This document shows, one piece after another, positions 15,920 through 23,592 of a stretch of DNA of 28,812 nt. The notes under the pieces were generated by a model that did not search any database, was not told where the DNA came from, and saw only the letters and a program-made list of their open reading frames with translations. The stretch is from CAKSKB01 sp034186235 (GTDB lineage: Bacteria > Bacillota > Clostridia > HGM11514). How positions within the stretch are numbered: position 1 is the first letter of the stretch; the number at the start of each line of letters is the position of its first letter. Where the stretch lies: NCBI GenBank assembly GCA_034186235.1, contig JAXGBA010000089.1, positions 1 to 28,812 of the forward strand, read 5' to 3'. Made by a program: the position numbers and the translations under genes.

Positions 15920-18102
15920 TAGTTGCCTCATTGGATGACTTCTGCAAAGCTGTGAGTTATGACCATGTATTTGTAAAATACAGAGGTAACTATCGTAGTG
16001 TTAGCGGTTTTGTGAGTTCAAATTGTATAGCAATGGAATGCGACAATGACCATTCAGACAATGCTACCGATTGGGTTACCCCTACAGATATTGCAGCAAC
16101 CTTTGTAGATGTCCCGTTCTATGTAAGCTATAGCAAAAGTCATAACAAGGTGAAAGGCTCACGCTCGGCTCGTCCTCGTTTCCATATTGTTTTCCCGATT
16201 ACAACCATAACCGATGCAAAGCAGTATGAAAATCTGAAAACGGAAGTCCTACAACGCTTCCCATACTTTGACAAAAATGCTGTCGATGTTGCAAGATTCT
16301 TCTTTGGCGTTGAAGAACCCAAAGTAGATTTCTTTCCGGGAAATACATTAGTATCCGAGTTTATCGAAAACGGTGTAGATATCGATGTCATTCCCGAAGG
16401 TAGTCGCAACAGCACTCTTTCAAGATTCGCAGGTCGCATTGTAAAAAGATACGGCAAAGGAACTGATGCATATGAAATGTTTCTTGCCGAAGCAAAAAGG
16501 TGCGTCCCGCCACTTGAAGATGAAGAACTTGCTGCCATATGGAGAAGTGCCGAAAGCTTCGCAGATAAGGTTTCCTCCGAAGATGGATATATACCGCCGG
16601 AAATGTACAACTCTGAAGTGTTACTGAAACCCAGAGATTTTTCCGATGTTGGGCAAGCCGAGGTGCTTTCAAGAGAATACGCTGCTGAACTTAGGTATTC
16701 ACCTTCAACCGATTACATCCGCTACAACGGAATGTATTGGGAGGAATCGAAATCCAAAGCACAAGCCGTAGCACAAGAATTAACATCCCGACAGTTAGAA
16801 GAAGCACAAGCAGAAATCACGAAGGCAAATAAGCTAATGAACGATACCGGAGCAACAGCACTAATCACGGGCGTGGGTAAAGCAAAGGCACTCTCGCTTT
16901 TTAACAAGGAGCAGAGTACTGCCTACAATATGCTCAGTAATGCTCTTGCATATCAGAGTTATGTTATCAAACGCAGAGAGTCAAAATCCATATCCGCAAC
17001 ATTGAAGGAAGCAAGACCGATGATTGAAATCGGTCAAGATGAGTTGGATACACATGAATATCTTCTCAACACTCCAAAAGGAACATATGACCTTCGCAAA
17101 GGTATAGACGGACTACGAGAACACAGAGCCGAAGATTTCATCACAAAAATAACCTCAGTATCACCCGGCACAGAAGTTTCGGAAGAATGGATGTCGGCAC
17201 TTGATACCTTCTTCTGCGGTGATAAAGAGCTTATCAAATATGTGCAGCTGATTTCCGGACTTGCTACTATAGGAAAAGTAAATCTTGAAGCCTTGATAAT
17301 TGCATATGGTGATGGAAAGAACGGAAAGTCAACCTTCTGGAATGTCCTCTCAAGAATTCTCGGTACATATAGCGGAAATATATCCGCCGACACCTTGACA
17401 GTAGGGTGTCGCAGGAATGTAAAGCCGGAGCTTGCAGAAGCAAGAGGCAAAAGACTTCTAATCGCAGCAGAACTTGAAGAAGGCACAAGACTTAGCACAG
17501 CAAATGTAAAACAGTTCTGCTCCACAGATGAGATATTTGCCGAAAAGAAGTACAAAGACCCATTCAGCTACACTCCGACACATACGCTTGTTCTTTACAC
17601 AAATCATCTGCCAAAGGTAGGTGCGAGCGATTCGGGAACATGGAGAAGGCTGATAGTCATTCCGTTTAATGCAACTATCAGCGACAATTCTGACATCAAA
17701 AACTATGCCGATTACCTCTACGAAAACGCAGGCGAGAGCATCCTTGCTTGGATGATAGAGGGGGCAAGAATGGTAATCGATAAAAACTTCAGATTTGATG
17801 CACCGCTTTGTGTTCAACAAGCCATCAGCAAATATATGCAAGACAATGATTGGCTTGGTCATTTCATAGACGACTGCTGTGATGTGGATGAAAACTACAA
17901 AGAAAAGTCAAGCGACCTTTATTCCGAATACCGAAACTACTGCATCACTATGGGTGAGTTTGCGAGAAGTACAAGTGACTTTTATACGGCTCTTGAGAAT
18001 GCCGGATACAAAAAGCATCGCACAAAGGAGTGTAGATACATCTTGGGGCTTCGCATCAAAGACAAAGTCCTTCCTTGCATCAGCGATTTCCGTGCTGCGT
18101 GA
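15847..18102 (+). CDS. Phage/plasmid primase-helicase (D5/P4 family)
   Basis: A 751-residue replication protein. The N-terminal part (about 1-170) resembles an archaeo-eukaryotic-type primase domain, with AMECDNDHSD carrying acidic metal ligands and RPRFHIVFPI. A PriCT-like helical segment follows (about 195-240). The middle is a D5_N-type linker. The C-terminal superfamily-3 helicase has Walker A GDGKNGKST (488-496), an acidic B motif within LLIAAELEEG and motif C/sensor LVLYTNHLPKV followed by GTWRRLIVIPF. Such proteins start and drive replication of phages, satellites and some integrative elements, so the excised element may replicate on its own. An in-frame TGA at 15838-15840 fixes ATG 15847 as the earliest start, with GGAG upstream. 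A candidate origin lies immediately downstream. Confidence 0.9.
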   Translation: MQKITLYTAGCTGNPKNCIYKNKVVVASLDDFCKAVSYDHVFVKYRGNYRSVSGFVSSNCIAMECDNDHSDNATDWVTPTDIAATFVDVPFYVSYSKSHNKVKGSRSARPRFHIVFPITTITDAKQYENLKTEVLQRFPYFDKNAVDVARFFFGVEEPKVDFFPGNTLVSEFIENGVDIDVIPEGSRNSTLSRFAGRIVKRYGKGTDAYEMFLAEAKRCVPPLEDEELAAIWRSAESFADKVSSEDGYIPPEMYNSEVLLKPRDFSDVGQAEVLSREYAAELRYSPSTDYIRYNGMYWEESKSKAQAVAQELTSRQLEEAQAEITKANKLMNDTGATALITGVGKAKALSLFNKEQSTAYNMLSNALAYQSYVIKRRESKSISATLKEARPMIEIGQDELDTHEYLLNTPKGTYDLRKGIDGLREHRAEDFITKITSVSPGTEVSEEWMSALDTFFCGDKELIKYVQLISGLATIGKVNLEALIIAYGDGKNGKSTFWNVLSRILGTYSGNISADTLTVGCRRNVKPELAEARGKRLLIAAELEEGTRLSTANVKQFCSTDEIFAEKKYKDPFSYTPTHTLVLYTNHLPKVGASDSGTWRRLIVIPFNATISDNSDIKNYADYLYENAGESILAWMIEGARMVIDKNFRFDAPLCVQQAISKYMQDNDWLGHFIDDCCDVDENYKEKSSDLYSEYRNYCITMGEFARSTSDFYTALENAGYKKHRTKECRYILGLRIKDKVLPCISDFRAA

Positions 18103-18205
18103 CAATATGGTGACAGCCTATGACAGTCATATATATAAAATTTTAATATAATCAAAAAAATAAAAAGATATATAAAAGATATAGAAATGACCGTCAACAG
18201 TGTCA
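18100..18205 (+). other. TGACA repeats flanking an A/T-rich tract: candidate replication origin or operator
   Basis: TGACA occurs at 18100, 18111 and 18121, one helical turn apart, the last as the palindrome TGACAGTCA (18121-18129). An almost pure A/T tract follows (about 18129-18187). Then come TGACCGTCA (18188-18196) and TGTCACC (18201-18207), the latter the exact inverse of GGTGACA at 18109-18115. Repeats beside an A/T-rich unwinding tract, directly after a replication-protein gene, suggest an origin. Operator sites for the downstream genes are the alternative. Confidence 0.4.
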
Positions 18206-18302
18206 CCCACACATATGAAAGGGGTGATGCCTATGATTGCAGAAGCGTGGGCATAGAAATAACAATAAAAACCAACTTAAAAAACAGAAAGGAATCATAA
18301 TT

Positions 18303-18551
18303 ATGAACTTCAGAATTTTCCACGGCGGAAAGCCGACATTTAACAAAAAGGACTTTGACAACAAAGACTACACCGGATTTGCGGTGTTCTACACCAAGAA
18401 AGAAAAGCCTGTGGCACTTATGCAGCATAAGACAAGAAATGTATGGAAGGTGCAGTACGGATTTTCTACTCTTATATTCGATAGCTATTCAAAGGCTATG
18501 GATTATTGCAAATCCCATTTCTATGACGAAAAGGGCAAGAAGATAAAATAA
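18303..18551 (+). CDS. Small hypothetical protein (82 aa)
   Basis: An 82-residue basic protein starting MNFRIFHGGKPTFNKKDFDN. The start is ATG 18303, with AGAAAGGA about 10 bp upstream; a longer in-frame extension from a TTG at 18237 lacks such a site. No signal peptide, membrane segment or known motif is seen. It is rich in aromatic residues and Lys. It is the first of three small genes preceding the capsid gene, with 17 bp to the next. The function is unknown. Confidence 0.7.
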   Translation: MNFRIFHGGKPTFNKKDFDNKDYTGFAVFYTKKEKPVALMQHKTRNVWKVQYGFSTLIFDSYSKAMDYCKSHFYDEKGKKIK

Positions 18552-18568
18552 AGAAAGGATGCGTTATT

Positions 18569-18862
18569 ATGCATTTAGACAGAAAGCTTGAGAAATACCT
18601 CAAGGGTGGTATTGATTTCGATACATTTCATCTTGTGTCCGTAGAACCTGTAAACGATGTATATGCCGTTATATTTCTTGCACCAAAAGTATTGGGAAGA
18701 TTCCGATATTTTAATGTTCGTTATGGTGAACTTACAAGCAGATATTTTGCTACCATTGAATCGGCTACGAATTTTGCGGTAGAAAACGGCTTGATTTCAA
18801 GATTAAAGGCAAATGCAATTAATAACCGCTACCACAATGTTTACAGAGGTGGTAAGAATTGA
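18569..18862 (+). CDS. Small hypothetical protein (97 aa)
   Basis: A 97-residue soluble, basic protein (MHLDRKLEKYLKGGIDFDTF...). AAGAAAGGA precedes ATG 18569. There is no recognised domain. FRYFNVRYGELTSRYFATIESA, described from about residue 44, looks like a small alpha/beta fold. Its stop overlaps the next gene's TTG start (TTGA), indicating translational coupling. It belongs with its two small neighbours to the capsid-proximal cluster. Confidence 0.7.
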   Translation: MHLDRKLEKYLKGGIDFDTFHLVSVEPVNDVYAVIFLAPKVLGRFRYFNVRYGELTSRYFATIESATNFAVENGLISRLKANAINNRYHNVYRGGKN

Positions 18863-19149
18863 AAACATCATACCACCCATTGATATGCATCAACTATGAG
18901 GATAAGCATTATGCTCCTTTTTTTCCGAGCGAAAGGAAAGAGGATATGAAATACTTCAATTATTATCTAACCCGCATATCAAACAAAACTTACAGGCTTT
19001 GTTCCAACGAGCCGAAACGATATAGCGATTACCAAGACTTCATAATTGATTGCCCATTTTGTGGGAGTCAACTTGAAATTATGGGATTCGCAACAAACCA
19101 TTATGTGTTATCGGCATATTTGTGTACAAATCATAAGGAGGATTTTTAA
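18859..19149 (+). CDS. Small putative zinc-ribbon protein (96 aa)
   Basis: 96 residues from a TTG start at 18859, with AGAGGTGG 6 bp upstream and a 4-bp overlap with the preceding gene. IDCPFCGSQLEIMG (68-81) has a CxxC knuckle and a further Cys/His pair follows near the end (LCTNHK). This suggests a metal-binding ribbon, possibly for DNA or protein contact. No family is assigned. It lies 2 bp upstream of the capsid gene, so the two are likely co-translated. Confidence 0.65.
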   Translation: MKTSYHPLICINYEDKHYAPFFPSERKEDMKYFNYYLTRISNKTYRLCSNEPKRYSDYQDFIIDCPFCGSQLEIMGFATNHYVLSAYLCTNHKEDF

Positions 19150-19151
19150 TT

Positions 19152-20051
19152 ATGGAAACAACAAACTTATACAACTATTCATTTGAAAATGCACTCAGAG
19201 GAAAAACACCTCATGAGGTTCCTGAACTTTCGGAAGGCTATAGAAACAGCGACAATTCATACATTTTCCCAAAAGGCTTCAAAGGTGATTTTAACTCTGC
19301 TTTAAAAAAGGAAAATCTTTTCAGAAGATATGGAACTGATATGTATGTCAAGTATTGTCAGCAAGAAATACACGCCGTTCTTTCTACCGCAAAGGCAGAC
19401 ATTGTCCCGGAAGGAAGAGCGTATCCGCAGGACTCGGATGACTTTTCACAAATGCCGTTTAAGGCGTATAAAATTGCAACACTCTGCAAGGTCTCTGAAG
19501 TACTTATGCTCGATAAGAAATTCAATATTCAGAAATACCTTACCAATGAGTTTGCTCGTAGGTTCGGTCGTGCGGAAGAAAAATATTTTATAAATGGCAC
19601 AGGCAAAGACCAGCCTACAGGAATACTGTCTGCCGCTGAAATTGGTGTGGAAACAACAGAAATCACATATGATGATGTAATCAAGTTGTTCTTTAGCTTA
19701 AAATTCGAGTATCGTAAAAATGCGGTGTGGGTTATGAATGATGAAACGGCATTTAAACTCCGCACATTAAAAAGCAGCACCGGGGATTATCTTTGGAATC
19801 ATAATAGCGATACTATACTTGGCAGACCCGTGGAAATATCTATGTATATGCCGAATGACGAAAATGGCAACAAACCTATTTTCTTTGGTGACTTGTCATT
19901 CTACTGGATACTCCAAAGGGACAAGCTTGCCGTTAAAACCCTAACAGAAAAATTTGCTTTGCAAGGTGCAATCGGTTATGCCGCGATGGAAAGACTTGAT
20001 GGCAAACTTATCAGAAGCGAAGCTGTGAAAACCCTTAAAATCACAGCATAA
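19152..20051 (+). CDS. HK97-fold phage major capsid protein
   Basis: A 299-residue protein with the sequence pattern of phage_capsid (HK97-type) proteins: ADIVPEG and the MPFKAYKIATLCKVSEVLM strand/turn; FARRFGRAEEKYFINGTGKD then QPTGIL, the classical E-loop/P-domain region; WVMNDETAFKLRTLKSSTGD; ILGRPVEIS; FGDLSFYWILQRDKLAVK; and a C-terminal axial-domain end. The usual N-terminal delta/scaffold segment of about 100 residues is missing, as is any protease gene, so no maturation cleavage is expected. No portal or terminase gene is nearby. The protein probably forms, or remodels, a small capsid for packaging the element with a helper phage's machinery. An encapsulin-like shell is the alternative, but the replication and recombinase context argues for a satellite. 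The start follows a GGAGG at 19137-19141. Confidence 0.85.
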   Translation: METTNLYNYSFENALRGKTPHEVPELSEGYRNSDNSYIFPKGFKGDFNSALKKENLFRRYGTDMYVKYCQQEIHAVLSTAKADIVPEGRAYPQDSDDFSQMPFKAYKIATLCKVSEVLMLDKKFNIQKYLTNEFARRFGRAEEKYFINGTGKDQPTGILSAAEIGVETTEITYDDVIKLFFSLKFEYRKNAVWVMNDETAFKLRTLKSSTGDYLWNHNSDTILGRPVEISMYMPNDENGNKPIFFGDLSFYWILQRDKLAVKTLTEKFALQGAIGYAAMERLDGKLIRSEAVKTLKITA

Positions 20052-20055
20052 AAAC

Positions 20056-20107
20056 ACATTGGTGGTATGCCCCATAACCAATGTTTGATTATGGGGTATA
20101 TTACCCC
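20056..20107 (+). promoter_or_regulatory. Mutually exclusive hairpins after the capsid gene (attenuator- or terminator-like)
   Basis: Hairpin A pairs ACATTGGT (20056-20063) with ACCAATGT (20077-20084). Hairpin B pairs ATGCCCCATAA (20067-20077) with TTATGGGGTAT (20089-20099, one G-T pair). Hairpin C pairs GGGGTA (20093-20098) with TACCCC (20102-20107) and is followed by TTT, then a T7 run at about 20120. A excludes B and B excludes C. This is the layout of an attenuator, between capsid and recombinase genes. The stretch to 20207 has nothing else I can name. Confidence 0.45.
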
Positions 20108-20207
20108 TTTGATTTCGCTTTTTTTGTGCGTGAAGGGGGACGCCCGTTGTTCATAGAAGTAGTCGTAGAGATTGGACCACCCCTACCCCTGAAGAGAGGA
20201 GTTATAT

Positions 20208-20369
20208 ATGGAAGAGAAAACAATACATATCGCTGAGAAACAAATCGGTGATACCATTTATATAGTAGAGTCTGCGGTCAGCAGCAATGCCAAAGAGACC
20301 GCTTACAACAAGCTGAAACGCTTGATTTTAAATGACACAAATAGTGTACAAACAAAGAAAGTATCTTAG
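20208..20369 (+). CDS. TnpW-like transposon-encoded small protein
   Basis: A 53-residue protein (MEEKTIHIAEKQIGDTIYIV...). The IGDTIYIVES core followed by KETAYNKLKRLILND resembles the TnpW family of small proteins encoded just upstream of serine recombinase genes in clostridial elements. GAGAGGAG precedes ATG 20208. Its function is not established; an accessory role in recombination is possible. It ends 80 bp before the recombinase gene. Confidence 0.65.
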   Translation: MEEKTIHIAEKQIGDTIYIVESAVSSNAKETAYNKLKRLILNDTNSVQTKKVS

Positions 20370-20387
20370 TTCAAAATATATCTTGAT

Positions 20388-20486
20388 ATCTTCGCAGTAA
20401 TACGATAATATGTAGTACCGCTTGAAGATTGTCAGAAAGGAGGTAGAAATGGATATTAATAACAGACAATCTTCATCTGCGAAGAT
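20388..20486 (+). promoter_or_regulatory. Nested inverted repeats enclosing the recombinase ribosome-binding site
   Basis: The outer arms are ATCTTCGCAG (20388-20397) and CTGCGAAGAT (20477-20486), 10 bp perfect. The inner arms are TGAAGATTGTC (20423-20433) and GACAATCTTCA (20465-20475), 11 bp perfect. The AAAGGAGG site and ATG 20449 lie in the inner loop. The arms share ATCTTC/GAAGAT, so alternative pairings exist. Control of recombinase translation, or protein binding at DNA level, is likely but unproven. Confidence 0.55.
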
Positions 20487-22110
20487 TACAGATAATAAAA
20501 TAACAGCCTTATATTGCAGACTCTCAAGGGATGATGAATTGCAGGGTGACAGCAACTCAATCATAAACCAAAAGGCTATGCTTCAGAAGTATGCCGATGA
20601 CAATGGCTTTGGAAACACTCAAGTTTTTGTAGATGATGGCTACAGTGGCACAAACTTTGACCGTCCTGATTGGCAAAGACTTATTTCCCTCGCGGAAGAT
20701 GGCAAGATTGCAACCGTCATTGTAAAGGATATGAGCCGACTTGGCAGAGACTATCTTAAGGTAGGCTACTATACGGAAGTTTTCTTTCCCGGTATGGATA
20801 TTCGCTTCATAGCAATAAACAACGGAGTAGATAGTTCCAATCAGCAAGACAGTGACTTCACTCCCTTCCTAAATATCATCAACGAATGGTATGCAAAGGA
20901 TACAAGTAAGAAAATTCGTGCCGTATTCAAGGCAAAGGGAGAAAGCGGTAAACCACTGTGTACCAATGCTCCATATGGGTATGTTAAATCCCCGGAAGAC
21001 AAACATCAATGGATAGTTGATGAATCTGCTGCTCAAGTGGTACGAGAGGCATTCAAAATGTGTGTTAATGGATACGGACCCACCCAAATAGCAAATATTT
21101 TCACAGAGCAAAAAATTCCAAATCCTACGGCACACGCAAAAATGCACGGTCGAAACATTCCTGACAATAGGATTTACACTGATGATTACACTTGGCATGA
21201 CAGCACAATTGTACGTATGCTTTCAAGGCAAGAATATCTTGGGCATACAGTAAATTTTAAGACCTACCGCAAATCGTATAAGAACAAGAAACAAATGAAA
21301 AACGATGAATCACAATGGCAGATTTTTAAGAATACACACGAAGCTATTATCGACCAAGAAACATTTGATATTGTGCAGCGTATACGAGCCGGCAGGCGAA
21401 GGCTCACACCTATGGGTGAGATGCCGATACTCTCCGGGATGTTATACTGTGCCGATTGTGGAAAGAAGCTATACCAAGTTCGTTGCACAACCATGAAGCA
21501 AAAAGAATACTTGGTGTGCTCTACATACCGCAAGGTCAAAGGCGGATGCACCTCGCATCAAATACAGAATGAAGCTGTAGAAACTTTACTTCTTGATGGC
21601 ATTCGCAGTATTACGGCATTTGCAAGAGAACACGAAAATGAATTTGTAGAACTGGTCACAAAAAAATGCAGAGCTGATGTTGAAAGAACTCTGCGAGATA
21701 GTAAGCGTGAACTTGAACAGGCACAGGCTCGTATTAACAAACTCGATGAAATAATTCAAAGGTTGTACGAAGACAACATTGAGGGCAAGATATCAGATGA
21801 GCGTTTTGCTAAGATGACTGTAAATTATGAGGCAGAGCAACAAACTCTTGAAAGCAGAGTTGTGGAACTCAAATCCGCTATGACGAAAGATAAGGCAAAT
21901 GCTGACAATGCAGAGAAGTTTCTGAAACTTGTGAGAAAGCACACGGACATAAAAGAACTCACGGCAGAAATACTCCGTGAGTTTGTGGAAAAGGTTTATG
22001 TATACCAAAGTGAAAGAGTTGATGGCAAAAAGGTACAGCGCATCAAGATTGTTTACAACTGCATAGGTGATTTTCAAACACCACCCACAGAACATGAAAA
22101 AACGGCATAG
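20449..22110 (+). CDS. Large serine recombinase (integrase/excisionase of the element)
   Basis: 553 residues from ATG 20449, preceded by AAAGGAGGT; a start at 20422 would lack a site. The resolvase domain (about 18-160) has ALYCRLSRDD with catalytic S26 and VIVKDMSRLGRDYLKVG, the conserved arginine motif. A Recombinase domain follows (about 185-300), then a zinc ribbon beginning YCADCGKKL with C...C partners in YLVCSTYRKVKGGC. Next are a coiled coil (about 410-490) and a C-terminal DUF4368-like end (LTAEILREFVEKVYVYQSER). This layout matches TndX/Tn1549-type enzymes. It integrates and excises the element by a 2-bp-core crossover. It is the last gene, next to the right end. Confidence 0.95.
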   Translation: MDINNRQSSSAKITDNKITALYCRLSRDDELQGDSNSIINQKAMLQKYADDNGFGNTQVFVDDGYSGTNFDRPDWQRLISLAEDGKIATVIVKDMSRLGRDYLKVGYYTEVFFPGMDIRFIAINNGVDSSNQQDSDFTPFLNIINEWYAKDTSKKIRAVFKAKGESGKPLCTNAPYGYVKSPEDKHQWIVDESAAQVVREAFKMCVNGYGPTQIANIFTEQKIPNPTAHAKMHGRNIPDNRIYTDDYTWHDSTIVRMLSRQEYLGHTVNFKTYRKSYKNKKQMKNDESQWQIFKNTHEAIIDQETFDIVQRIRAGRRRLTPMGEMPILSGMLYCADCGKKLYQVRCTTMKQKEYLVCSTYRKVKGGCTSHQIQNEAVETLLLDGIRSITAFAREHENEFVELVTKKCRADVERTLRDSKRELEQAQARINKLDEIIQRLYEDNIEGKISDERFAKMTVNYEAEQQTLESRVVELKSAMTKDKANADNAEKFLKLVRKHTDIKELTAEILREFVEKVYVYQSERVDGKKVQRIKIVYNCIGDFQTPPTEHEKTA

Positions 22111-22129
22111 CCGAGTTTCGCCTATGCCG
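22097..22129 (-). terminator. Right-end terminator acting on minus-strand read-through
   Basis: A perfect 8-bp stem, CGGCATAG (22103-22110) with CTATGCCG (22122-22129), has six A's at 22097-22102, which read as TTTTTT on the minus strand. It therefore terminates transcripts arriving from gtrA, antisense to the recombinase gene. On the plus strand no T-tract follows. A second small stem, GGGATTAAAAATCCC, lies at 22139-22153. Confidence 0.7.
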
Positions 22130-22146
22130 ATAATTTCCGGGATTAA

Positions 22147-22187
22147 AAATCCCTAAGACGCACCCTCTAACCAGGGAGCTTTTTTTA
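22147..22187 (+). other. attR: right junction of the mobile element
   Basis: The element arm AAATCCCTAAG (22147-22157), inverse of 9981-9991, leads to CCCTCT, the shared AA (22169-22170) and chromosomal CCAGGGAGCTTTTTTT. In the circular form the two arms would stand symmetrically, about 11 bp on each side of the core, as a recombinase site. Confidence 0.7.
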
Positions 22188-22667
22188 TCTGTTATCCGAT
22201 TTTTTGAGCGTTTTTTCAAGAAAAAGCTTTCTTGTTACAAAATTGTAGATCATCACGATGAATGACGAAACAACCTTGGCAAACAGCTTCCAGGTGTCGG
22301 AAGGGTGTATGTTAAGGGAGTAATCGATAATCAGATGAATCAGCACACTGTATATAATCTCGGTTAAAACAAGCCCGATTGCGCTTAAAACAGCGAACAC
22401 GAACATGGTTGCGCTGCTGTTTTTCTTTTTTGCATCGAACACCCAGCGGATGCTGAAAATATAGTTGTACACAAGCGTCAGAATAAAAGCCATGGCAAGT
22501 GCGATGTTCTGGTTTATACCGCATTTAATAAAAATCCAAAAAAGAAGTGTATCCAGAATAAACGCCGTCGTCCCGATAACGCTGAAACGCAGCATCTGCC
22601 GTACAAGTCTGTGATTTTCAAGAAAATACGAAGTTTTATTCTTCACCGATTTCATTTTCATTATCAT
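22185..22667 (-). CDS. GtrA-like integral membrane protein
   Basis: A small membrane protein of up to 160 residues, last gene of the smc-ftsY operon. Four hydrophobic segments follow RLVRQMLRFSVIGTTAFILD: about 27-48, 55-76, 94-117 and 131-150. This is the GtrA layout; family members are implicated in moving or handling lipid-linked sugars for wall or O-antigen glycosylation. Possible ATG starts are 22667, 22661 and 22655, all inside the end of ftsY; a GTG at 22646 is also possible, and none has an ideal ribosome-binding site. A longer in-frame extension to 22814 reads through ftsY in another frame and is rejected. The stop lies in the T-tract of the split terminator. Confidence 0.82.
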   Translation of the reverse strand: MIMKMKSVKNKTSYFLENHRLVRQMLRFSVIGTTAFILDTLLFWIFIKCGINQNIALAMAFILTLVYNYIFSIRWVFDAKKKNSSATMFVFAVLSAIGLVLTEIIYSVLIHLIIDYSLNIHPSDTWKLFAKVVSSFIVMIYNFVTRKLFLEKTLKKSDNR

Positions 22668-23580
22668 CACCGTCATCAAACAATGCGTCCGCAAATTCTT
22701 TGGGGTTGAAGTACTGCAAATCGTCGATACCCTCGCCAACCCCGATAAGCTTAACGGGTATGCTCTGCTCGTTGTTAATAGCGATGACCGCGCCGCCCTT
22801 TGCGGTGCCGTCAAGCTTGGTGAGGACTACGCCCGTTATGGCTGCCGTTTCGCCGAACAGCTTAGCCTGGGAAAGGGCGTTCTGCCCGGTTGTTGCGTCC
22901 AGAACCAGCAGCACCTCTTTTGCGGCGCCGGGGAGTTCCCTTTCGATAACCCTGAAAATCTTGTTAAGTTCGTTCATGAGGTTAACTTTGTTGTGGAGCC
23001 TGCCTGCGGTATCGCAGATAAGCACATCGGTGTTTCTTGTTTTTGCGGCGTTTACAGCGTCAAAAATCACGGCGGCGGGGTCAGAACCCTCGCTGTGCTT
23101 GATAAGGTCAACGCCGGCACGGTCCGCCCAGACTTCCAGCTGTTCGATTGCGGCTGCTCTAAAGGTGTCGGCGGCGGCAAGCAGAACATTTTTGCCGCTG
23201 TTTTTAAGTAATGACGCAATTTTGCCTATCGATGTGGTTTTGCCAACGCCGTTGACGCCGATTACGAGAATAACCGAAGGCTTAGTCGAAAGGTTAAGTT
23301 CTGCCGCATCGGAGCTGAGCATATCGTAAATAATCGCCTTAAGCTCCGCTTTTACCCCGTCTGCGTCCTGAATATTCTTGGTCTTGACGGTGTCACGCAG
23401 CCGCTCAATGATTTCCATGGAGGTGTTAACGCCGACATCCGCCGTGATGAGCGCCTCTTCCAGTTCCTCAAAAAGCTCCTCATCAACCTTTCTGAAAACC
23501 TTGAACACCTCGTTAACCTTCTGTGAAAAATTCTCACGGGTCTTGGAAAGACCGCTCTTTAATTTATCAAAAAATCCCAT
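22636..23580 (-). CDS. ftsY: Signal recognition particle receptor FtsY
   Basis: A 314-residue SRP-type GTPase that docks ribosome-SRP complexes at the membrane. The N-terminal helical domain is MGFFDKLKSGLSKTRENFSQ to about 90. The GTPase domain has GVNGVGKTT (G1, about 108-116), ADTFRAAAIEQLE, DTAGR (G3) and TKLDGTAKGG (G4 region), and ends with GVGEGIDDLQYFNPKEF. The long acidic N-terminal A domain of some species is absent, as is common in Firmicutes. It starts 12 bp after smc, and AAGGGGC precedes ATG 23580. Confidence 0.97.
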   Translation of the reverse strand: MGFFDKLKSGLSKTRENFSQKVNEVFKVFRKVDEELFEELEEALITADVGVNTSMEIIERLRDTVKTKNIQDADGVKAELKAIIYDMLSSDAAELNLSTKPSVILVIGVNGVGKTTSIGKIASLLKNSGKNVLLAAADTFRAAAIEQLEVWADRAGVDLIKHSEGSDPAAVIFDAVNAAKTRNTDVLICDTAGRLHNKVNLMNELNKIFRVIERELPGAAKEVLLVLDATTGQNALSQAKLFGETAAITGVVLTKLDGTAKGGAVIAINNEQSIPVKLIGVGEGIDDLQYFNPKEFADALFDDGDDNENEIGEE

Positions 23581-23592
23581 AATTAGCCCCTT

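Larger units (their letters stand above)
9969..22170 (+). mobile_element. 12.2-kb integrative element with defence cargo, primase-helicase, lone capsid gene and serine recombinase
   Basis: The two chromosomal half-sites, GCTCCCTGG on the left and CCAGGGAGC on the right, are the arms of one terminator hairpin, with A6 before and T7 after. A shared AA is the only repeat at the crossover, as expected for a large serine recombinase with a 2-bp core. Inside are a minus-strand defence operon (10238-15280) and a plus-strand module of primase-helicase, three small genes, an HK97-type capsid protein, a TnpW-like protein and the recombinase. No portal, terminase, head protease, tail, lysis, relaxase or conjugation gene is present, so neither a complete prophage nor a conjugative element fits. 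A phage satellite (capsid-encoding island) is the best reading. Boundaries are uncertain by about 2 bp. Confidence 0.85.

Noticed and set aside
19152..20051. Encapsulin shell protein
   Set aside because: The sequence pattern and neighbours are those of phage-type capsid proteins, and no cargo enzyme gene is adjacent; not fully excluded.
9969..22170. Complete prophage or conjugative transposon
   Set aside because: No portal, terminase, tail, lysis, relaxase or conjugation genes; only capsid, primase-helicase and recombinase are present.
22668..22814. N-terminal extension of the GtrA-like protein
   Set aside because: It is an out-of-frame reading of ftsY; the membrane protein proper begins at 22655-22667.
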